From contig JAEMWC010000107.1 of assembly GCA_016490735.1 (NCBI GenBank), forward strand, positions 165,001 through 229,000: DNA of 64,000 nucleotides, read 5' to 3'. Shown piece by piece: positions 56,470 to 64,000 of this stretch. Origin of the DNA: Pachyseris speciosa (lineage: Eukaryota; Cnidaria; Anthozoa; Scleractinia; Pachyseridae). The notes beneath the pieces are model-generated. The model had not been told where the DNA came from. It saw only the letters and a program-made list of their open reading frames with translations, and ran no database searches. Numbering within the stretch: position 1 is the first letter of the stretch; each line of letters begins with the position of its first letter. A program made the translations under genes and the position numbers.

Positions 56470-59400
56470 TTTTTTTTTTAATAACATTTCTACCGCAGTT
56501 AACACAAACTAACGGTGCTTATGGAACAATACTGCACTACTTGCATTACACTATTTACAGAATGGTAACAATTATCATTATGACATGTTTTAAAACGTAA
56601 ATAAAATTAACAGCTACAAACAAGACTACAGCTGGCTTAAAGAAAAGAGTTACAATGAACGAGAGTGGAAAGAAAAGGACGAAGCGAAGTGACATTTATA
56701 GTAGTTTATAGTAGTTTTCCCCAGATATTTAAGAATTTATGTAGCTTTCTTTGGGCAATATAACTTTGCTTTAAGACATCGAGTTTATCTTGGAGGCGGA
56801 GAAGAAAGCCTTCAAAACATAAGTTGCCATCACATGGACTTGTCGCAAAGATATGGAATTTTGCAATAAGAAGAGTGACATTAAGTGCCTGTTTATTTTT
56901 GATATTATTATGCCAACCGTATAGGATGTGAGATTCATTCAAATTGACCACCTGTTTGAATTTCTGGTACCACCAGCTGGTAAATCTGTCCCAGAAAGCA
57001 TTAGATACAGTACAGTGGTACAGTAGGTGGTTTATTGTTTGCTTTTCGGTAGCGCATAGGGAGCAAATGTCGCTATCAGTAATGCCAGCTCGAAAAAGGC
57101 TGGATTTGGTAGGTAAGATGTGGTGTATTATTTTATACTGGAAAGCAATTAATTTCGAGTCTTTGGTTATTAGGAAAGCCAATGTGTACACCTTGTGGAT
57201 GCTTTCTTTGGAGAAACCGTAATTTAGAATTCTGTTCTCTGATGTTGGTGGACTTACGTTGTTGGCTAAAAGTGTAGAGTAGGCGACACGGGTCGACGGA
57301 AGGTCTTCAAGAGGCGGTTTTAGGTGCGAGTTGTTTTGATTTAATATATTTTTCCATTCTGTAGGAATGGCAGCGACGAGACCATAGTACAGTGTAAAGG
57401 GAATACTGATGTTCACTTTGCGAATGAACTCGTCCAGTGAGAAGAAGGTGTTGTCTTCTTTTAAAAATTGTTTAATACGTATAATCTTAGCCTCAAATAA
57501 GGGTTTGAAAAAAACTGGCCGGTCTCCGATCAGGATGCGACTATTATTCCAGATGATTTTGTTGTGAATGCATTGGTCCTCCGAGAATTTGTCAGCATTG
57601 TATTCTTGCCAATACTTAAGTAGCGTGTGGTAAAAAGGTGGAAGGTTGTCAAGGTTGAAATGCTTGATATCGTATTGACATTTGGTTAGAAAGGATAAAC
57701 CTCCATATTTGGCAGCGGTGAACTCTGGTATTATTTTCCATGCTGGTTGAACGTTTTCGGTGATTCTCTTGATCCAAGCAATTTTCAGCGCTTTATTCAT
57801 GATTTCAAAATCCATCATTCTCAACCCTCCCTGACTTATGTCACTTATTATGGTCTTTCTTTTTATTTTGGCTGGTTTTCCTTCCCATATAAAATCGAAA
57901 GATAGTTTGTTTATTTCTTTGACGTAACAATCGGGGATCTCGAGCACAGAGGTGTTATAAATTAGCTTCGACAAACCTAGGGTTTTCATTATTTTTATTC
58001 TGCCATGGAGGGTAAGCTTCCTTCTTTTCCAATTCTTAAGCGTATTTTTCAATTTGATAATTTTCTCTCCAAAATTCAGCTTATTTGCAGCGTCGGAGTT
58101 TTACGAAAGGAAGATGCCGAGAGCTTGAATCGGTTCTTGAGGCCATTTGAAATTATATGGGGTATCAGTTTTGTTTCTCCAAGCTCCAAGCCACATCGCC
58201 TCTGTTTTACTTGTGTTTACTTCTAGACCCGAGGTGTGTTTAAATTCACTTAGGAGCTTCAAAAGGTTAATAACAGATTGATGGTCGTTAACGAATACTG
58301 TAGTATCATTAGCGAATGGGTGACTTTTATTTCCTTTCCGCCAACGGTGATGCCTTTTATGTCATTGTTGCTTTTCAAAGCCCTTGCGAGAAGCTCAATA
58401 CCAATTACAAAAAGAAGGCCCGATAAGGGGCATCCTTGCCTGACGCCTCGGTGCAATTGAAAAAAAGGTGACACGTGACCATTGTTTAGGACACAGCTAG
58501 ATACATTGTGGTAGATGACTTCTATCCATCTTTGAATATCTAGGCCAAAATTGAACAGTCGAAGCGTGGATAATAGATAGTTCCATTTTATTGTATCAAA
58601 AGCTTTTCGGAAATCCAAAAAAATTGCAATTCCAGGCATATTTAAGCGCTTAGTGAGAAACATGACATCTTGGATTAATCTGATGTTTTCGCCTATATAG
58701 CGGCCTTTTACATATCCGGTTTGATCAGGATTGATGATTTTGGGCAAGGTTTTTTCTATTCTTTTGGCAATGACTTTGGTAAGTATTTTATAGTCTACAT
58801 TCAATAACGAGATCGGGCGTAGATTTTCAAGTATGGATTTGTCTTTGTTCTTTTTGGGAATGAGAGAGATTACCCCGCGCCGTTGACTAATCGACAGAGA
58901 GCCAGACTGAAAGGCAAAGTGGAAACTAGCTAACATTTCGATTCGCAGCTCGGGCCAGAAAAATTGGTAAAATTCAGCTGGGAAACCGTCTGTACCTGGT
59001 GTTTTGCATTTTTTGAGGTCTTTTAACGCGCTTAAACATTCGGCATCTGTAATTGGCCCGTCACATAGTTTTTGATCTTCGGGTGATAAAGGTGTTACTA
59101 ATTCGGCCTTCAGGAAGTTATTACCCTGAGGGATGTCTTCATCACTTTCTTTGGATTGATAGATTGACTCGTAGAACTTTTTTTGCTTGTCTAGGATGGC
59201 TAGTTGATCATAAATGTATGTGTCATCGTTTATTTTCAGCTTGTTAATGGCTTTTTTGGTTTGGGTACGGTTTTCTAGGCCCAAAAAATATCTTGTGTTA
59301 CATTTACCTTCTTCATACCATCTTACCTTGCTCCTGAGGATCGCGCCTTTTACTTTGAAGTGCATGATTTTTTGCAAACGTAATTTTGCTGCAAGTAGTT

Positions 59401-60273
59401 CGTTTTGGGCATGGTTATTGTTAGGATTTCTTTCTAGACTTAGCAGAAGTTCATTTATTTTCTTTTGGAGTGTCAGTTCTTCGTTTTTACGTCTTTTTGC
59501 TTTCGTTTTGGAATATTTTACAGTGAAACCCCTAATCTCCATTTTTATAAGATCCCATTTCAAACCTTTATCTTCAACGTTATTATATTTGGCCTTGAAC
59601 AAATCAATGTTTTTGCGTAGAGCGTTAACATAATTGTCATCTTTAAGTAGAGCGCTATTAAATTTCCAAAACCCTGGGCCTCGGCGTTGTCTATTAAATC
59701 TGGCCTGCAAGTGTAACGAAATTGCAGAATGATCCGTTTCGGGCGCATGGAAAATTTTACACGTCGCATCTACATTTGTGAGCTCTTTCGAGATTAGAAA
59801 GAAATCTAATCTGCACTGTATCTTGTGAGACTTATTTCTCCAAGTGTACGATTCGAGGAGAGGGTTTAAGTGACGCCAGATATCGACTAAGTTGTAAGAT
59901 GTACACAACTCTTCGATTTCCTTAATTACTGACGCTTTCTGGGCGACCGCGTTTCCACCTTTTTTGTCTTTGTCCGACAAAGCGCAATTAAAGTCACCTC
60001 CGATAACGATATTTTCCTGAGAAAAGTCTTGCAGCTGATGGTGTAGGGATCTAAAAAATTTGGATTGTTGGTTTAGGTCATTTGGTGCATAGATGTTGAC
60101 TAAAATTAAACGTGCATCTTCGACTGATACGACCAGAATGATATATCTTCCGTTTTTGTCAGAAATACACTTTTCTATTTTACAATCAAGTTTAGGGTTT
60201 ATAACTATCATTACTCCCTCCCCGGACGGCCATGAAACACGTCTTTACTCCATTACGGCCCAGACTCCCTCGT
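56470..60273 (-). mobile_element. Tx1/L1-type LINE, 5-prime truncated
   Basis: 3,804 bp on the minus strand ending in a ~10-nt poly(A) (T run at 56470-56479). It lacks ORF1 and the first part of the endonuclease. The matching site in the left duplicate (43781-43797) is uninterrupted; comparison shows no target-site duplication and loss of GGTGGTG. It is the only L1-group element seen and was inserted after the segmental duplication. Confidence 0.8.
56706..60211 (-). pseudogene. LINE ORF2 of Tx1/L1 type (endonuclease-RT), broken
   Basis: Frame open from 60211 to 58259: endonuclease (LILVNIYAPN, VIGGDFNCAL, CRLDFFLIS, TDHSAISLH), then RT (TPGTDGFPAEFYQFFWPEL, LRPISLLNVDYKILTKVIA, IFLDFRKAFDTIKWNYL, GVRQGCPLSGLLFVIGIELL). 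A 1-nt deletion beside the catalytic box (58305-58324) shifts the frame; in the correct frame the box reads F-A-N-D, not F-A-D-D. A TAA stop lies at 58101-58103. The C-terminal part (58052-56706) has WEGKPAKIKRKT and a CxxC...H...C knuckle (CSLCATEKQTINHLLYHC). Inactive. Confidence 0.8.
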
Positions 60274-60368
60274 TGTTATGAGACTGTGGGAAGGGGTTTG
60301 TATGTACTGTTTTGTTTTTCCATCCTTAAGTTGCGTGCACCGAGGGAAATCGCTGGACCCACGTCACA

Positions 60369-60894
60369 CTGTGTACGTAAGAACGTCCTGACAAACATAT
60401 TGGTGAGATACTTCTATCCGAGAAAGGAGAAGGAGAGTTGAGCCTTTTTAATGGCCTCACTTGGTGCATGATGAAACTTTGATGCGAGACAGTCTTTATA
60501 CTTACAACAATGATGATAATGTGGACATGCAGAGATTTCTTTTAGGGACCGTTAAGATGGGCCTCTGACGAAATGAAATCACCTAATTTTGCCTTAGCAA
60601 AAACCTAAAGCAAACTATGTTGTGTTGAATTAAATAGCTGCAATAACAATTTTCTTTGCGTGTGGCATTAATTAAAGTTTTTTTTTTTGTTTAAGCCACT
60701 GATTATATCAACAATAAAGTCACCTTAAATGAACAGCCCAAATATTAATCGTTCAGCCCATATTGGTAAAAAATTAGTGGGTGTTTTTGTTTGTTTCTTT
60801 GCCTCTGCGTTCTCTTCTTTCATCATAATGAAAAAAGAGAAATGGGCAAATGAAATAATGGATGATCAAAACCAAAATGTATTCGTGAAAATGT
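60369..60894. other. Intron sequence between the LTR-like element and the LINE, right copy
   Basis: Paralogue of 43888-44410. No gene is recognised. Confidence 0.5.
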
Positions 60895-63800
60895 TAACAA
60901 CAACAAAAATGTATTTATTTAAAGAAATATAAAGTTTACAATACTTCATGTCCTGCAAATAGCTATAATGCTAATCTAGGCAGGACAAGACTTTAATTTA
61001 GGCGTTATTAAATTACAAAAACAAAAGAGAATTACAAAGGCATACAGAAAGAAAACACCTTACATATAAATTCAATTTCAAGGGATTTTGTTATTTGAAA
61101 AAGACTAAAATTGCGACTGGAAGTATATACAACATATCAGGTTAACTTCACAAAATATTCTATTAAATAATTAACATTCAAATAATTATCTTCATTACCT
61201 AGAACATTAAGGAGTAGTGATTTATTTTTTTTACGAAAATTAGAAACTTTAAGAGTCTTAACAGAGAGTGGAATAGAATTCCAAATAGACACACCAATTC
61301 TAGTAAAAGATTTTTTCATTTTTTCGGTTCTAGAGAATTTAACAGAGAAGCATTCTTTTGTAGATAATCGCGTATTATAATGATGTCTTGTATTGATTTT
61401 CGCAAACTTATCGAGAAGACTTTTTAGGAGCTGTCTTAGCATGAACGTCATACATTAAATAGCTTAACTGTTGAAAAAACAAGGACTGCAAAGGAAGGCA
61501 GTTTGCTTCAATAAAAAAAAGGGATTGCATGGTCTCTGGGTTTAGAAAAATAGATCAATCTTATAGCACGTTTTTGCAGAACAAGTATCTTATTGAGGTA
61601 GGTCTGTGGACAGTTGCCCCATGCACAGATACCATAATTTAAATAAGGAGAAATAAGTGTATGATATAAATTTAAAAGAAGATGCCGTGGAATGTAATGC
61701 CTCATTTTAGCAATTATTCCAACCAATCTACTAATTTTGTGACAGATAAAGTCAATATGATGCTTCCATGATAGTTCAGAATCAATCATTATGCCCAAAT
61801 ATTTAACAAAGTCCTTCATCTCTAGAGTTACTCGAGTATTTAAAGTTGGATTAAAAATCTTAATTTGAGGAATGAAAAGTATTTTTTTTTGGCGCGGACG
61901 AAAAATTACATAATTTGACTTTTTGACGTTGAGCGTTAGTTTGTTAGCATTAAGCCATGCACTTACTTTCTCAAGTTCATTATTGACAGTTAGTTCAAGA
62001 GTACGTAAGTTGTCATTTGCATAAGTTAGACTTGTATCATCTGCGAATAGATGAAAAGTAAATTCCTTGGAAGATTTATGGATGTCATTAATATATAACA
62101 AACATAACAAGGGTCCAAGTACAGAGCCTTGAGGCACTCCACATACGATCGTTTCATTTTTAGATATGCATTTCTCTATTTCAATCGACTGTCGGCGATC
62201 CGAAAGATATGATCTAAACCAAGAATTTATAACTCCTCTTATTCCATAGTGTTCAAGTTTAGTCAAAAGAATCTCATGGTTAACGGTATCAAATGCTTTC
62301 TTAAGATCTAAAAATATTCCACAAGAGTACTTTCTATTGTCCATATTAGAATGTATGGAGTTCACAATATCAAGAATCGCGTGCTGGATACTATGTTTAT
62401 TGCGAAAGCCATATTGTAAATCACAAAGAATATCATTCTTGTCTATAAACTTTATCAGCCTACGATATAAAATTTTCTCAAATAAACGATTATAGATTGA
62501 TAACAAAGAAATTGGCCGATAGTTTTCAGGTAACGTCTCATCTTCACCCTTATGCACTGGAATTACTTTTGTATATTTAAGTTTTGCAGGGTAAACCCCG
62601 GTTAGTACAGACTGGTTAAAAATTTTGGTTAACGGTATGGATATGACTGATTTAGCAAGTTTTAACAGTTTAACAGGGGTAGAATAAAGCCCCAGGGCTT
62701 TATTGTATGGCAACAAGGTAATTTCTGTTTCAATTTCTTGCGGTACAATTGGATCAAAATAAAAACTGTTCCGCAAAGGTGGATCGAGATAATTAGAAAA
62801 ATTAGTGTAAACTTCAGGAATATCGGTTGCAAGTTTCTGCCCTATTGACGAGAAGTATTTGTTGAGTGTGTTACCAATCGTTTTAGAATCATCTGATAAA
62901 ACGCTATGCTCGTTAGAACGAATGAAGTTAATTCTTTTTTATTCTTCCTTTTCTTCGTATCTCCTAATATTTCGTTAATACCTTTCTATGTCGATCGTAT
63001 ATTTTTTATGTCAAAAAGCCTTTGATAGTGACGTTGTTTGCTCAATCGAATAAGGTTTGTTAACTTATTTCTATACATTTTATATTTCGGCCAGTTTGAT
63101 TCAAAGAACAATTTATTCTTCACCTTTATAGATTTCCTTAGTCCAGCAGTTAGCCAAGGTTTAGTTAGCATTTTTAGTTTTCTCACTGAAACATCCCTGA
63201 GCGGTGCATGTTTATTAACTACATGATTTATGGTTTTATAAAAGTGGGAGAACCACTTCTTTACGTCGCAATTACCAGAAACCTCTTCCCAATTTATTGC
63301 ACTTAAATCACTCATGAATTCATTAGCATTAAAGCTGGAATAATCCCTAAATTTAGTCTTTTTTGTATGTGGTAATTTTTGCTTGTTTACATTGACAATA
63401 CAGACTTGCGAAAAATGATCGGTTGTGTCAGTGACGATATTGCCGCTAGAAATATTATTCGTCAGGTTATTTGTGAAGATATTGTCAATTAAAGTCGCTG
63501 AGGACCCATACACTCGTGTTGGTTTATCAATTGTAGGAAGCATAGAAAAACTTTGCATACACTGAAACAGTATCTGGCTGTATTTACAGTTTTCATATTT
63601 TAGTAAGTCTATATTAAAATCTCCCATGAGATATATATTGTTATTATGATTACTGAAATACTCGAGGGAGTCCGAAAGATAGTCAAGAAATTGATCTGCA
63701 TTATTATGTTGTCGGTAAACAATGCCACAGATATTTTTCTTGTGATTTGGTAGTAAAATTTCAATCCACAAAGCTTGATAAGAGGAATTGGTAGAGCGTT

Positions 63801-64000
63801 CTAAGACTCGATATTTATAGTTCTCATTAATAAAAGGACCAACACCCCGGCAGACAACGGGGTTTTAACAAATTCAAAGCAATAGCCAGGTAGTTGTGGT
63901 ATAAAATCAATAGATTCGCCTTCGCATAATCGCGTTTCTGTAACACCTAATACCGTGAAATTATATTTTACCTCACTGAGTACGTGACACTGAAAATGTT
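60895..64000 (-). mobile_element. CR1/L2-like LINE, right duplicate (cut by window end)
   Basis: Same insertion as 44411-48890, copied by the segmental duplication. The AAC tail is shorter (three units against six). The stem-loop at 60949-60987 is unchanged. The 5-prime part lies beyond 64000. Confidence 0.78.
61137..64000 (-). pseudogene. LINE ORF2, right duplicate (partial)
   Basis: Better kept than the left duplicate: endonuclease and linker open over 63771-62986 (YLMGDFNIDLL, LIDNIFTNN) and a 422-codon RT frame at 62776-61508 with GIFLDLKKAFDTVNHE, VPQGSVLGPLLC and LFADDTSLTY, followed by the C-terminal part at 61451-61137. Frameshifts lie near 62990-62780, 61500 and 63830. Catalytic aspartates are intact but the frame is not continuous. 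Confidence 0.75.

Larger units (their letters stand above)
55365..60368. mobile_element. LTR-like element, right copy, interrupted by a Tx1-like LINE
   Basis: Starts TGTGATGATTTTG after CTGTG (55360-55364) and ends GTCACA before CTGTG (60369-60373); both 5-bp flanks are identical here. It is the same element as 42672-43887, with 3.8 kb of LINE nested at 56470-60273. Confidence 0.62.
50948..64000. repeat. Segmental duplication, right copy (continues past window)
   Basis: Homologous to 38254-47530 with one large extra insertion (56470-60273). The sequence left of it, 49036-50947, matches the non-transposon part of the 3.9-kb tandem unit, so the duplicated block began in the M5/M3 A-to-B intron. 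Confidence 0.88.

Overview
This is eukaryotic, AT-rich DNA from a metazoan, most likely an anthozoan cnidarian (coral or anemone). That guess rests on the expanded DBH/MOXD1-type DOMON exons and on the mix of CR1/L2-like and Tx1-like LINEs, TTAA-site DNA transposons and MITEs. No bacterial-style gene, operon or CRISPR array is present.

The only host gene I can support is on the minus strand and runs through almost the whole window; both of its ends lie outside. It is built from repeated DOMON modules. Each module has three exons: A (215, 233 or 236 bp, core GGNYNASW-like to YDV.VGGV..GSGYI), B (150 or 147 bp, DYFT...PPED.QQDW...EENGVTTL.F.R..NT) and C (133 or 118 bp, LIWAYH...QFP.HT...). All splice sites are GT-AG. 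Introns inside a module are phase 0 and introns between modules are phase 1, so a module is a symmetric 1-1 cassette of about 166 codons (498 nt in the short form). From right to left the window holds M1 (B and C only), M2 to M11 complete, and M12 (A only): 33 exons, 11 of each type. Two exons carry 1-bp deletions (M11 exon B, M7 exon C). Three truncated relic A exons show that the left-hand units once contained a third module type.

Layout. 1-14,100: two to three head-to-tail ~6 kb units, each with two modules, a long-inverted-repeat element, a MITE and a hairpin. 14,130-21,740: the same unit opened by ~7 kb of insertions that include a decayed CR1/L2-like LINE. 22,900-25,120: next module pair. 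25,120-38,571: one giant intron holding an LTR-like element, a TTAA-flanked DNA transposon nested in it, and a 3,901-bp segment repeated three times without visible differences. 38,572-64,000: a ~12.7-kb segmental duplication (38.25-47.5 kb against 50.95-64 kb). Both copies carry modules, a piggyBac-type MITE, an LTR-like element and a CR1/L2-like LINE; the right copy has in addition a ~3.8-kb Tx1/L1-type LINE.

Because the paralogous units serve as filled and empty sites for each other, insertion order and target-site duplications can be read directly from this window. The poly-DOMON product probably works outside the cell (many N-glycosylation sequons, no membrane segment in the modules). 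No copper monooxygenase domain is visible here, so catalytic activity should not be assumed.
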